DNA of 64,000 nt from Prorocentrum cordatum (taxonomy: Eukaryota > Sar > Dinophyceae > Prorocentrales > Prorocentraceae). The position numbers and the translations under genes were made by a program. The stretch covers positions 1 through 64,000 of the forward strand of contig CAUYUJ010000146.1 of NCBI GenBank assembly GCA_963575745.1, written 5' to 3'. Below are positions 51,926 through 61,647 of this stretch, in pieces. The notes beneath the pieces were generated by a model. The model did not search any database, was not told the DNA's origin, and saw nothing but the letters and a program-made list of their open reading frames with translations. Each line of letters starts with the position of its first letter. The stretch's first letter is position 1.

Positions 51926-52033
51926 TCTGTCGCAGAGAGCCTCCGAACGCACCCCCTCTGTCACAGAGGGCCTCCGAACGCACCCCCTCTGTCACAGAGG
52001 GCCTCCGAAAAACACCCCCTCTGTCACAGAGGG
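51926..52033 (+). repeat. Right subterminal hairpin array
   Basis: Four tandem units of about 31-33 bp (CCCCCTCTGTCACAGAGGGC then CTCCGAAC-type spacer), the first diverged (CTCTGTCGCAGAG). They end 5 bp before the right TIR. On the plus strand their loop reads TCA, the same as at the left end, so the arrays are directly rather than inversely arranged. Confidence 0.92.
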
Positions 52034-52037
52034 CCTC

Positions 52038-52065
52038 AATGATCACTTTAATGCGGCTTCTGGAT
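52038..52065 (-). repeat. Right terminal inverted repeat of the large element
   Basis: The reverse complement reads ATCCAGAAGCCGCATTAAAG then TGATCATT. TA follows at 52,066-52,067. Outside it, CCGCATTAAA recurs at about 52,093 in the opposite orientation to the TIR copy on the plus strand. Confidence 0.9.
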
Positions 52066-52329
52066 TAGCATGGCCCCATGCATGCACTAGGACCGCATTA
52101 AACATAGCACCCTCCAGAAACCCTAAGATCGCCCTGATCCTCCTCCCCGCCCTCTCTGCACCTCTCATTAATCGCTTCGCTCATTCCGCCAGTCCATATG
52201 ATTGCCTCGCCGCTGTCGTTTGTCGGGGTGTCGCTGTCAATGCGGTGCGGTTGGGCGGCTGCCAGTTTTCGGTGGCGGTGGGTGGCGGCTCAGAGGCCTC
52301 ACGGATGTTGGTTGGGCTCGCGCGGTTGG
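52066..52329. other. Right flank of the large element
   Basis: It contains CCATGCATGCA, an extra CCGCATTAAA motif and otherwise unremarkable sequence. No gene. Confidence 0.5.
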
Positions 52330-52605
52330 CCTCTCAGGGGCCTTTGGGAGGCAAGTTTGAGGCCTCTTGTGGGCCGTGTTGGGGCCTCTTGGGGCCTCCT
52401 GGGGCCTCTTGGGGCTGAAGGCTGGACTTTGCGGTTCCTGGTCCCCTTCTTGGGCCCCTCTTGCGGCCGTTTTGGGGCTTTCTTGGGCCGTCTCGGTCGC
52501 CTCTTGGGCTGTCTTGGGGCTATCTTGGGCCGTCTTGGGGCCCTCTTGGAGGCTTCGTGGGCGGTCTTGGGGCGGTCTTGGAATCCATGTTTTTCTTTTT
52601 GGAAC
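52330..52605 (+). repeat. CTTGGGG-type minisatellite, block 1
   Basis: Degenerate GGCCTCTTGGGG and GGCCGTCTTGGGG units of 10-17 bp. Minus-strand frames rich in Pro, Arg, Gln and Glu come from this repeat, which recurs at 53,870-54,080, 54,490-54,760 and 57,000-57,640. Confidence 0.9.
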
Positions 52606-52693
52606 GGCACGGCGTCGACTTCGACATGGTGCCGACCTGCTCCGCAAAATGAGGCGTGAAAACAATGGTTGCCTTCAGCGTCCTAAATTAGTA

Positions 52694-52731
52694 CTAGAAC
52701 CACGCGCGCGCTTCGCGCGCTTAGGTTCTAG
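52694..52731. repeat. CTAGAACC hairpin, copy 1
   Basis: A 38-bp near-palindrome, CTAGAACC...GGTTCTAG, around a CGCGCGCTTCGCGCG core. Relatives lie at 54,429-54,457 (right half) and 56,953-56,993. Confidence 0.9.
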
Positions 52732-52769
52732 CAAGTTCTGGTTGTAGTCTCAAGTGTTCGGCGTCGGAG

Positions 52770-53322
52770 GACACTCAGTGTCACACGGATCGTGCAGCTC
52801 AGGGAGCTCCACCGATGGCATACAGGCTTGGCTTAAGAGTCCCCTCCTCCAGTGCTGGTACACCCCTGAAAGGGATCACTCCCCACAGGGACATCCAACT
52901 AAGTCCCCAGAGACAAGGCTCGCACAGTGGTACGCCCCTCACGCGGATCGTGCCCAGCAAGTAACTGCATGTGCGGCACCAGAGGGGAGCTTCATAGCGT
53001 CGCCTGGCTTACTTCGGCACACCTCTCGCACGGATCGTGGCCCGCAGGGACTTCAACGGACGGTCCCAGAGGCAAGGTTCGCATGCCGCCCCCCGGCACA
53101 CCTCTCGCACGGGTCGTGGCCCACAAGGATCTCCACCCATGGCCCCAGAGGCAGGGTTCGCATTACGCCCCCCCGCCCACCGCGGCACACCCCACCACGC
53201 AGATCGCGCACGGAAGGAATGCCACCCAAAAGCCCACATACAAAGTTCGTATGGCGCCCCCCCCCTTATGCCGGCACGCCCGTCACGCGAATCATGCCCC
53301 AGAAGGAGCTCCACCTATGGTA
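52770..53322 (+). repeat. ~80-90-bp diverged tandem repeat
   Basis: About six units share GGCACACCTCTCGCACGGAT, a GGGACTTCAACG-like block and CAGAGGCAAGGTTCGCAT. MITE family 1 copy D is inserted in the last unit. Confidence 0.75.
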
Positions 53323-53502
53323 CAGTCGGCGCGTTGACCTAAGGAACGATACATAAATAAGGAACGAGGCCCCTTTTTCCCATAAGTTAAACTCCGATGT
53401 TCCATGGAAAACCTGGGGAGAACCCAAGGAGCGCTGTAAAACAACTAAAGGAACACGGAGCCCCTCCCAAACGAAAAGGGTTCCTTCTTCAGCGGCCCGA
53501 CT
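53323..53502 (+). mobile_element. MITE family 1, copy D
   Basis: About 180 bp with left end CAGTCGGCGCGTTGACC after TA, and an eroded right end GCGGCCCGACT. It retains the AAGGAACGAGGCCCCTTTTT and AAAAGGGTTCCTTCTTCAG blocks of the family. It is the oldest-looking copy and lies 32 kb from the others. Confidence 0.88.
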
Positions 53503-53514
53503 CCACCGATGGTA

Positions 53515-53696
53515 CTCCAGATTTCGTAATAAAAGGGAGGGGGGGTCTGGACCCTCCAAGACAAGCCATTTCAGACCTCGCCCGTGGGAGAACCCTCCAA
53601 AACATAGTCCCCAGACCCCCCAGGCCCTCCAAGATAGCCTGGAAGAGACCCCCCCCCCGAAATGAGACCCCCCTCCCTTTATTACGAAATCTGGAG
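53515..53696 (+). mobile_element. 182-bp TA-flanked MITE with 33-bp inverted ends
   Basis: Ends CTCCAGATTTCGTAATAAAA and its reverse complement (one indel) extend through GGGAGGGGGG. TA occurs at 53,513-53,514 and 53,697-53,698. CTCC ends plus TA resemble Stowaway/Tc1-mariner MITEs. The end sequence partly matches that of the 24-kb element. Confidence 0.9.
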
Positions 53697-53698
53697 TA

Positions 53699-54428
53699 TG
53701 AAGAAAGACCCGCGCCCCGCGCTGCACATGATTGCAAAGGGATGGATCCGTCGCCAAGCCAAGTGCTGGCTTATCTATGGCCTTCGACCCATATCGCTAC
53801 TGTGCCTGAGTTTTGGGCTAGAGATTCTCGGATACCTGTCTGTTGGCATGCTTCTCGGGCGCCTCGTGGAGCGATTTTTGAAGCTTCTTGGGGCCTCTTT
53901 TTGGGCCCTTTGGGGCCTCTTGGGGGTCTGCCACTTGGAGTGGAGGGCTCGAGTTGTCAGATTGAGTTCCCGCTCTTGGATCCCTCTTGTGACCCTATTG
54001 GGCCGTCTTGGGTGCCTCTTGGACCGTTTTGGGGCTGTCTAGGGCCGTCCTGGGGCCCTCTTGCCTCTTGGGCTGTCTTGGTGTGATACTTGGGGCCTCT
54101 AAGCCGTTTGGACGCTGTTAAGACCCAAAATGCGAATATGCTAAAATGCGTGTTTCCCGTAAGGATGGGACAACTTTTGCCTCTCTCGGGGCGCAGGAGC
54201 CTTCTTAGGACGTCTCCGGAACCTCTTGAGCAGTCTTGAAACAATATTCGGGCGTCTTTGAGCAGGCCGCTCTGGTCGTTTTGTTGGTGTCCTCCGGAGC
54301 TATTTTGAACGGCGGGGGGGGCCGGGACGCCCCGGAAGGGGTCAAAATGTTGTAGGCCACAAGGAGGGGGGAGGGTGGGGGGGGGCAGGTGGTGGGGGGG
54401 ATGGGGGGGGAATTCCTGGACAATCACT
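53699..54428. other. Intergenic with CTTGGGG minisatellite block 2
   Basis: 53,870-54,110 is GGCCTCTTGGGG-type minisatellite; 54,300-54,415 is G-rich. No gene is seen. Confidence 0.7.
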
Positions 54429-54457
54429 CGCGCGCTTCGCGCACGCTTAGGTTCTAG
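54429..54457. repeat. CTAGAACC hairpin, right half
   Basis: CGCGCGCTTCGCGCACGCTTAG followed by GTTCTAG. The left CTAGAACC arm is missing, so it is a truncated or diverged copy. Confidence 0.75.
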
Positions 54458-54479
54458 TCGGTCACAAGCAATCGGGCCA

Positions 54480-54790
54480 GCGGGTGCTGGCCGTTGCGGA
54501 GTCCTCTTGGGACTGTCTTGCAGCCTCCGTCAGGTCCCCTTGGTCATTCCTATGCCGTCTTCGAGCCTTCTTGGGACATCTCTGGGCGCTCTTGGGTCGT
54601 CTTGGGGCCATCCTGGCCCTTCTTGGGCTCCAATGGCGGCTATCTTGCGGTTGCCCTGGGCCGCCTTAGGACCCTCTTTCGGCCCTCTTCGGGCGCTACG
54701 TGGGACATCTTGGTGGCTGGGTGCCCTCGGGGAGCCTGTGATTGGTCTACGGGGGGTCTTCCAAGATCGTTGAGTCCTGGGGTGTGGTCT
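54480..54790 (+). repeat. CTTGGGG-type minisatellite, block 3
   Basis: Degenerate TCTTGGGRC units as in block 1. The following 54,790-54,977 is unremarkable. Confidence 0.8.
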
Positions 54791-54977
54791 TGGGAGTCTT
54801 GGGGCCGTCTGAATTGCGCCTCTGAGGGGTATTGCGCACGCCGAATAGCGCTAGCACCAACGCTACGAACCCCGTGATCCCGAAGCTAACAAGACAAAGG
54901 GCGCGAAAAGGAGGGAAGATGGCGGAGGGATGGAGGGAAGGGTTGCGACAGGGATGGCGGATGCAAGCATAACATGT

Positions 54978-55617
54978 TTCGGCGCCGTGTGCGGTCATCT
55001 GTTGCTGGAAATTAACCGCAGTGATGCTCGCTGGCGGCCTTACCCGTGCTCGAGGCGGCCACGAAAAAAGGTTCGGCGCCGCGTGCGAGCATCTAGTGCT
55101 GGAAATTAACCGCAGTGATGCTCGCTGGCGGCCTTACCCGTGCTCGAGGCGGCCCAACAAAAACTGATTCGGCGCCACGTGCGAGCATCTAGTGCTGGGA
55201 ATTAACCGCAGTGATGCTCGCTGGCGGCCTTCCCCTTGCTCGACGCGGCCACGACAAAAGGTTCCGCGCCGCGTGCGAGCATCTAGTGCTGGAAATTAAC
55301 CGCAATGATGCTCGCTGGCGGCCTTCCCCTTGCTCGACGCGGCCACGAAAAAAGGTTCGGCGCCGCGTGCGAGCATCTAGTGCTGGAAATTAACCGCAAT
55401 GATGCTCGCTGGCGGCCTTCCCCTTGCTCGAATCGGCCACGAAAAAATGTTCGGCGCCGCGTGCGAGCATCTAATGCTGGGAATTAACCGCAATGATTGA
55501 TGATCACTGGTGGCCTTGCCCGTGCTCGAGGCGGCCCAACAAAAACTGGTTCGGCGCCGCGTGCGAGCATCTAGTGCCGGAAAGTAACCGCAGTGATGCT
55601 CGCTGGAGCTCTTGAGG
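54978..55617 (+). repeat. 94-bp tandem repeat, 6.8 copies
   Basis: Units begin TTCGGCGCCGCGTGCGAGCA and contain GGAAATTAACCGCARTGATG. Two unit endings alternate (GGCCACGAAAAAAGG and GGCCCAACAAAAACTGR). The last unit is truncated at GGAGCTCTTGAGGAGCTC. Confidence 0.95.
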
Positions 55618-56699
55618 AGCTCACGGCTCCAGTGAAGTAGTGGCCCAGAGACCGTTGCAACCTCTAGTGTTGAAAGCGATCAACGCAGATCGAAGAAAGA
55701 CGAAATACCAGGAACAACGCTTCCGTATAATTCCGTGCGACACCCTGCAATGCAATGAATGTAGAAGCGCTACGATGCAACGCAGTTATACGGAAACCAT
55801 ATGTATGGTCAATGCAACGCAAAGCATTGCAAGCAGAAGTGAGGACAGCATATGCTAGACAATGCCACGCAATACAAGCCGAGGCAAAGCGCAGCCATGT
55901 GGACCAAAGACCGATGAAGCACGAGGTCGTCGTCGTCGGCGTCGTCGGCGTGGCCGTCGTCGTCGCGGTCGTCGTCGTAGTCGGGGTGGTGCTCGTGGTC
56001 GTAGCCGACGCCGAAACAGACATCCCTCGTCGATCCTGGAGGGTGGAGGCCCACTCTCACCAGGGCGGCGGCGGGCACTGCAGAGGAGAGCGGGAGCTGC
56101 AAGCAGCAGCCTCGATTCCGACTCCACTCGGACCGGGGCCGCGGGCCACTCGGACTTCGCTCTGAACGGATATTGGGTAACCCGACGCTGAATCGGGATG
56201 TTCGTTGGCATTGCGCGGGCACTCCTCCTCCAAATTCAGTTTCCTCGTCGGACTGGCGGTGACAATCATGTTCCCGGAATGATCTCCAGTAGCATGATGG
56301 TGTAGGCCGTGTCGGGGCCCTCGTGGGGGGGTCCAAGATTGCACACATGAAGGTGGACAACCGGAAGGACGGCCCAATGGAATCAGTCGAAAAACTTTGA
56401 GATGGGGAGTGGGGAAATGGAGCTTAGAACTGACATGTAGAAGGTATAAAGTGACAGAGCAAGTACGGCTGGAGCTGGGAAGGCCACGAAAAGGAGGGTG
56501 AGCAGAACTGGGGCTTACCACAGCGACCATAATGATTTTGGGCCCATCCCGCCGCCTTCCTGGGTTCGGTGGGAAGGCGACGGAGGCCGCGCGGGGGCCT
56601 CTTGGGGCTGTTTCTGGGCCTCTTGTCTTTGACCATCCTTGGCCGTCTGGGACGCCCCTGGGGCCGCCTTGGAGTCTGCGTGGGCGTCTGTTCGCCGTT
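55618..56699. other. Low-repeat region, no supported gene
   Basis: 55,730-55,880 has repeated AATGCAACGC-like words, and 55,920-56,010 is a GTC/GTCGTC run. Open frames on both strands from 56,000 to 56,530 show no recognised domain. Confidence 0.45.
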
Positions 56700-56940
56700 T
56701 TCCTTTCCTTTCCTCCTCTCCTCCTCCCTCCTCCTCCTCTCTTCCTACTAATATCCTCCTCTTCCTCCTCCTCCTCTTCCTACTATCCTCCTCCCTCCCT
56801 CCTCCTCCTCCTCCTCCTCCTCCTCCTCCTCCTCCTCCACCTCCTCGCCCTCCTCCTCCTCCTCCTCCTCCTTCTCCTCCTCCTCCTCCTTCTCCTCCTC
56901 CTCCTCCTCCTCCTCCTCCTCCTCCTCCCATTCCTTTTCT
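56700..56940. repeat. CCT triplet satellite
   Basis: TCC/CCT triplets with TTC interruptions; it ends just before the third CTAGAACC hairpin. Confidence 0.95.
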
Positions 56941-56952
56941 TCAGAAATAACA

Positions 56953-56993
56953 CTAGAACCATCGCGCGCGCTTTGCGCGCGCTCAAGTTCTAG
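56953..56993. repeat. CTAGAACC hairpin, copy 3
   Basis: CTAGAACC, a CGCGCGCGCTTTGCGCGCGC core and AGTTCTAG, with one arm mismatch. It joins directly onto the CTTGGGG minisatellite. Confidence 0.9.
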
Positions 56994-56999
56994 CGAGCT

Positions 57000-57645
57000 T
57001 CTTGGGGCCTCCTCGGAGCATCCTGGACTGCTTCTTGAAGTCGTCATGGGACCTTCTTGGCATGTCTTCGGGGGCCTCTTAGAAAGGGTTTTGAAGCCTT
57101 TTGGGTGCCGTCTTGGGGCCTCTTGGAGCCTCTTTTGGGCTTCTTGGGAGCCTCTTGGGGCCTCTTGGGGGCCTCTTGGGGCCTCCTCGGCGCTTCCTGG
57201 CGGCATCTTGGGGCCTCTTGGGGGCATCTTGGGGCGGAGAGCTTGATTTTTGGGTTCGCGTTCCCTCTCTTGGGCCCCTTTTGGGGCCTTCTTGGGACCC
57301 TCTTGCGCCGTCTTGGGCGGCTCTGGGGCCGTCTCGGGGCTCTCTCGGGCCGTCTTGGGGCTCTCTTGGGGGCCTCTTGGGCCGTCTTGGAGCGGTTTGG
57401 GGAGCCTCTTGGACGGTGCTTTAGCGCCGGAAACACGAAACAGCGAGAATGCACAAAACATAAAAACAAATCAAAATCAACGATTTTGCCCTCTCGGGGC
57501 GCTCTTGAGCGGCATCTTAAAGGCCTCTTGGGGCGTCTTGGGGCCTCCGGGGCAGTTTAAAACGCATCGTGCGTCGCCAAAGGCCCCTGGAAGGCGTCTT
57601 GGGGGTGTCTCGAGACCGTCTGGGGCCACTGGGATTGCTGTCTGA
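57000..57645 (+). repeat. CTTGGGG-type minisatellite, block 4
   Basis: The longest block: GGGCCTCTTGGGG/GGCCGTCTTGG units over about 640 bp with a short AT-rich interruption near 57,455-57,485. Frames on both strands are composition artefacts. Confidence 0.9.
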
Positions 57646-57779
57646 GGGCTCCCCGGGGCGATTCTAGGCCTCCCAGAGGCGGGCCCGGGCCCCGGGCCCC
57701 ACATTTGCGGTCGAAACTCCGAGCCCTGGCCCCCGGACCCGGTCCCCCGTTATATGAATATTCTCCGCAGCGCGGAGGA

Positions 57780-58145
57780 GAGCTGCCGAGGGCCAGCCGG
57801 CGAGGGCCGAAATGCCAGACATCTGCAACTCGAAGTGCGGCGCACTGCATCGCGTCGCCAATTCGCCCGGGGAAGACGCGGCACTGAAACAACTTGGCCT
57901 GGCCTTGGTTCGGGCCAGATTACACAGCCCCTGCCTTTCTCGACAGTGGTGGCTGCAAGAGCGCCAGATCAATGATCGCCTCCTGCTTAAGTTTGCGGGG
58001 CGTCAGAAGAGAAAGAGGGCCGAAATGCCAAAATGCGAGGGCGTCAGGAGTTTGCCGGCGAGGGCCCAAAGGCAAAACAGCCCCAACTCGAGGTGCGGCG
58101 CTCTGCATTGCGTCGCCAATTCGCCTGGGGTGGACGTGGCACTCC
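57780..58145 (+). repeat. ~100-bp direct duplication (AACTCGARGTGCGGCGC)
   Basis: 57,790-57,883 and 58,050-58,143 share CGGCGAGGGCC, CAACTCGARGTGCGGCGC and GCGTCGCCAATTCGCC. Plus-strand frames look partly protein-like but change between copies. No gene is asserted. Confidence 0.75.
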
Positions 58146-58275
58146 ACGTGGGGGACGGGCGCCCCGGTGAACCGGGCTGCTTTTTTTTCGCCCGGACGCG
58201 AGATCTAGACACCTCGACCGTAGGAAGGCGCCTCCAGAGTCTTCCCGGCGAGCAGAGAAGGCCGGCCGACCTCCG

Positions 58276-58396
58276 TCCCAGGAGGAGGAGGAGGAGGAGG
58301 GGGAGGAGGAGGAGGAGGAGGAGGAGGAGGTGGAGGAGGAGGAGGCGGAGGAGGAGGAGGAGGAGGTGGAGGAGGAGGAGGAGGAGGAGGAGGAGC
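58276..58396. repeat. GGA triplet satellite
   Basis: GGAGGA triplets with GTGGAG interruptions. The following 58,397-58,838 is unremarkable GC-rich sequence without a supported gene. Confidence 0.95.
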
Positions 58397-58838
58397 CCGG
58401 TGGGGCATGCGGGCGCCACCTCGTCCTGGAGCGCGCGGCCCGCGCGCAAGTAACATCGGAACGCAGGAGCGCGGCCGGGTCCAGAGGGGGGAGCAGCTTG
58501 CCGGGGCAGCGAGGCAGACGCAGCGCTCGGACAGCGCGGCTCTTCTAGCCCGGAGGCGCTGCCGTGGCGGTCAGAGCAACCACCCGCCACTTCTGGGCGG
58601 TGGCCTCCGCCTCGCGAGTACAACCTACAACTGGGGGGCTGGTATGTGGCCAATGCATTGTCGATCGAAGCATCGGTGTCATATCCCTGGATCCCGACGA
58701 CTCAGAAATAACAGTCGCATACAAAAGCGCAAGGCTTGGCATGAACCCCAATTTTCGGCGATCAAATGATCGGTGTCATACCTCGATGACGCTGTCGTCA
58801 ACGTCGCCGCCATTCAACTGGACTGTGGCTCGGACTCT

Positions 58839-59031
58839 CGGGTCGGGCGAAAGGGGGGGATAGTAAAGGGGGGATTTGAGAATCAGCTCACGTAGCTGAT
58901 CTTCCCGGCGCCTCCCGGCGCCGGAGGCGGCTATGTATCGAGGAATGGGCCCCTCGGTGAGGCCGAAACCAGCTGCACGCAGCAAATTTCGTAACCCCCC
59001 CTTTCCCAATCCCCCCCTTTCGCCCGGCCCG
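58839..59031 (+). mobile_element. MITE family 2, copy 3
   Basis: 193 bp with the CGGGTCGGGCGAAAGGGGGG inverted ends. ACTCT is duplicated exactly at 58,834-58,838 and 59,032-59,036. It is the clearest target duplication of this family and lies 37 kb from the other copies. Confidence 0.95.
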
Positions 59032-59066
59032 ACTCTCGTCGAAGGCTGCGGCGAGAACCCACAGAT

Positions 59067-59199
59067 CTACGACCGCGCCCCGGCCATCGCCATCTGGGGC
59101 GGCATGGTCGGGGCCCCGATGCCGCGCGGCCCGTCGAGGTCCTCGAGGACGTGGCCCTCGTCCCTGCCAGCGAGCGACGTGCATGATGCCCCCTCTCGT
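59067..59199 (-). pseudogene. Possible host exon (downstream part)
   Basis: On the minus strand one frame reads LAGRDEGHVLEDLDGPRGIG and APTMPPQMAMAGARS to a TAG at 59,067. Third codon positions are almost all G or C, as in the segment at 59,607. The opposite strand is also open, so strand is uncertain. It ends at the 401-bp palindrome and could be the exon 3-prime of it. No family is recognised. Confidence 0.35.
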
Positions 59200-59600
59200 A
59201 GGCCTAGAGGTTGACACCAACACCAATATCGGCGGTGTGCCTCCACCGAGGGAAGAAGATCCCGATCTCGGTGATGGTGGTAATATTCAGGCTTCCAAGG
59301 TGACCGAAATATTACCACCAACACCGAAATCGAGGATCATCTTCCGCCAATGGAGGCACACCGCCGATTTTGGTGTTGGTGCCCATTTCCAGGCCTTCAA
59401 TTGGAGGCCTGGAAATTGACACCAACACCAGCACAGGGGGTTGCCTCCACATGGGCAAAATGATCCTAGATTTCGGTGTTGGTGGTAATATTTCGGTCAC
59501 CTTGGAAACCAGAATATTACCACCATCACCGAGATCGAGATCGTCTTCCCTCGGTGGAGGCACATCGCCGATCTTGGTGTTGGTGTCAACCTCTAGGCCT
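59200..59600. repeat. 401-bp imperfect palindrome
   Basis: The outer arms AGGCCTAGAGGTTGACACCA match inverted at both ends. The axis lies at 59,400/59,401, in AGGCCTTCAATTGGAGGCCT. Each arm holds an inner inverted repeat (GGTGGTAATATT...AATATTACCACC). On the minus strand it begins GCCTAG after CGCAG and ends CTCTAG, formally a GC-AG intron. Confidence 0.9.
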
Positions 59601-59606
59601 GCGATC

Positions 59607-59844
59607 AAATCCAGGACCGCGCCCTGCGCCGCTCGATCAGCGGCCGCAGCATGTACTCGGGGTAGGTGCGGTCGGGTCCGCTCCGGCCGTGGATCGAAAC
59701 GGTGGCCGTCGCGTGGCGCTGTGGGACGACGGCAATCTCGACCTCGGCGGTGCCGGCGCCGGGGCGGACGTCGACGCCGTGCGGGTCGTCGTTGTCGCTG
59801 GAGCGCAGGGGCGACAGCGAGGGGGAGGCCTCTGGGGACCTGAT
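59607..59844 (-). CDS. Exon-like coding segment next to the gap
   Basis: On the minus strand about 78 codons remain open, with nearly every third position G or C. They include GTAEVEIAVVPQRHATATVS and RTYPEYMLRPLIERRRARSW, and end at a TGA. The upstream side is cut by the N gap. The composition contrasts with the satellites around it and suggests a real conserved gene, but I do not recognise the family. A splice donor just before the TGA, leading across the palindrome to the segment at 59,199, is possible. Confidence 0.45.
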
Positions 59845-59944
59845 NNNNNNNNNNNNNNNNNNNNNNNNNNNNNNNNNNNNNNNNNNNNNNNNNNNNNNNN
59901 NNNNNNNNNNNNNNNNNNNNNNNNNNNNNNNNNNNNNNNNNNNN
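59845..59944. other. 100-N assembly gap
   Basis: Exactly 100 undetermined bases, the usual placeholder for a gap of unknown size. Sequence type changes across it, from exon-like DNA to the second copy of the large element. Confidence 0.99.
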
Positions 59945-60872
59945 AATCTAGAATTTGCGGTATGAGCTGCCCTGATGCGGCCCCCACGTTGATGACGAAA
60001 GTAAACATGTCCTCGAACCATTTGGCCTTGGCGTACTCGGGATGTCGTTGCGCGCAAGCCTTGAGAACAGTGTCGTACGAGATATTCACGGGGTGTCCTG
60101 TCTCAGATCCGCACGATGCTTTCTTGCCCGCCGCTGCTGCGGTGGCGACGAAATCAGCGACGGACGTCAGGACCTCGATTTCGTGAGAGGTCACACCTTT
60201 TCCCTGCGGGTCGTTCAGGGCCGCGGAAATGATCGCGGGGCCTTGCGCGAAGACGGCACCGAAGTGAATTTCCCACGAGAGCACCTCGCAAAGCAAACCG
60301 TTATCGAGCACGTCCATGAGTTCTGTGAACTTCGGTGCGCGACGCATTTTTGGGATATCCCAGGAGCCACCTGTACCTGTCTGGAACTCCTCCAAACCAC
60401 ATCCTTTGTGGTCTTCGGGAATGACCCACACTGCGCCGTGCTTGAGGTTCAGCAGACCAAGGGTTAGGGTGCAGTGGCTCAGCGCCCCGTAGTTGAACGT
60501 TGACAAGCTTGTGTGCGCCGAGCGTAGAGCCTCCACGGACTCCGTTTTCTGCAAGTTGTGGTCCGCGTGCGCCGTGCACGGCCTGCCATGGAGGCGCTCG
60601 TAATCGGCCTTCTTCCCCGCAGGGAGTTCCTGAACAACCACTGCTTCGTGCTGCGCCTCGTTCAAGAGGAACCTGTCTTTCAGAATGCCACACAGGAGAT
60701 TAACCACTCTGGCAGCGGAGGGGTACGTCCCACCTCTGTTCTGCGGGTGGACGCAGATATCCTCCAAGGAAATTTTGGACTTCAGCCGCTGGCCCTCGGA
60801 GTCCTTCAAGGCATAGCGGCTGCGCAACGTGGCGGCATCATTCAGGGGACCTGACTTGATGTCCTCGGACAT
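59945..60872 (-). CDS. MSEDIKSG protein, copy 2, truncated by the gap
   Basis: ATG 60,872 opens the same protein as at 43,157, and about 309 residues are present before the N gap. Substitutions are few (for example KSKIS for KAKIS, SAHTS for SAYTS, SYDTV for SYETV). All keep the frame open, and the Ala-rich GC hairpin (VATAAAAGKK) is retained. The part with the C7 frameshift is not covered. Function is unknown, as for copy 1. Confidence 0.7.
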
Positions 60873-61087
60873 CTATCCAGGCGCCCCCGCTGCTGCGGGG
60901 GCAGCTTCCCAAACAGATGCTCCGCGACGGTTGCCCCCGCTGCTGCGGGGCCCCGCTTAAAGCGCGAGTGCCTGTCGCGCGCGCGGACAGAAGGAGGGGC
61001 CTCACGGATCCGCGGCCTGCCCGCACTTGAGCAAAAGGAGAAGGAGAGGAAAGGCAGATAGAGGGAGAGAGACAGAGAGAGAGAGAC

Positions 61088-61146
<59 letters not shown>

Positions 61147-61647
61147 GAACGGCGGGCCGACGCGGCCTTCTCAGTTTTTCGATACGAGCACATCCGCCTG
61201 AACAGGAGAAGCATTGATACATCGGCCCCCCCCCTGTGTGAGAGAAAGGTTGCCCGCCCCGGACCCATCTGTGAGAGAAAGGGGCGCTGTGAGAGTTGCG
61301 TGTATGGAAGCGATGATCACTACAAAGACATAATGACGGGCGGGGGGTTGCAGGAGGGAGTGCAAGGGGAAGCGAAGCAAAGGAGAGAGCAGGACACAGG
61401 TGACAGCACAGATGTCGTGTTTTCCCCCACACCGCATGCGATGCCGCACGCGGCGCGCGAAACCGCGCTCCCCCGCGCGCGCGCGAGTGCGCCCCTCCGC
61501 CGAGGTCACTCTCCTCGGCGAAATTCTCGCGACATCCCTCCGCTGCTGCGGAGGGGCGTTCCCCTTGTGCGCTCGGGATGTCGTGGTCATCCTGAGGACC
61601 GTACAATCAACCATGTGGGGGCACTGTCGTGTTCATCCGCCCCGTAA
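60873..61647. other. Intergenic region, copy 2
   Basis: Matches 43,158-43,932, including the three GC hairpins and the GA satellite (61,060-61,140), where a few differences are concentrated. Confidence 0.85.

Noticed and set aside
51926-52033. CRISPR-like appearance of the evenly spaced hairpin array
   Set aside because: The intervals between hairpins are near-identical rather than unique spacers, only four units exist, and the context is a eukaryotic transposon end.
54978-55617. CRISPR array
   Set aside because: The whole 94-bp unit is repeated; there are no variable spacers.
52237-57560. Minus- and plus-strand proteins rich in Pro, Arg, Gln, Glu or Leu, Gly, Trp
   Set aside because: All come from the CTTGGGG minisatellite and occur on both strands in several frames.
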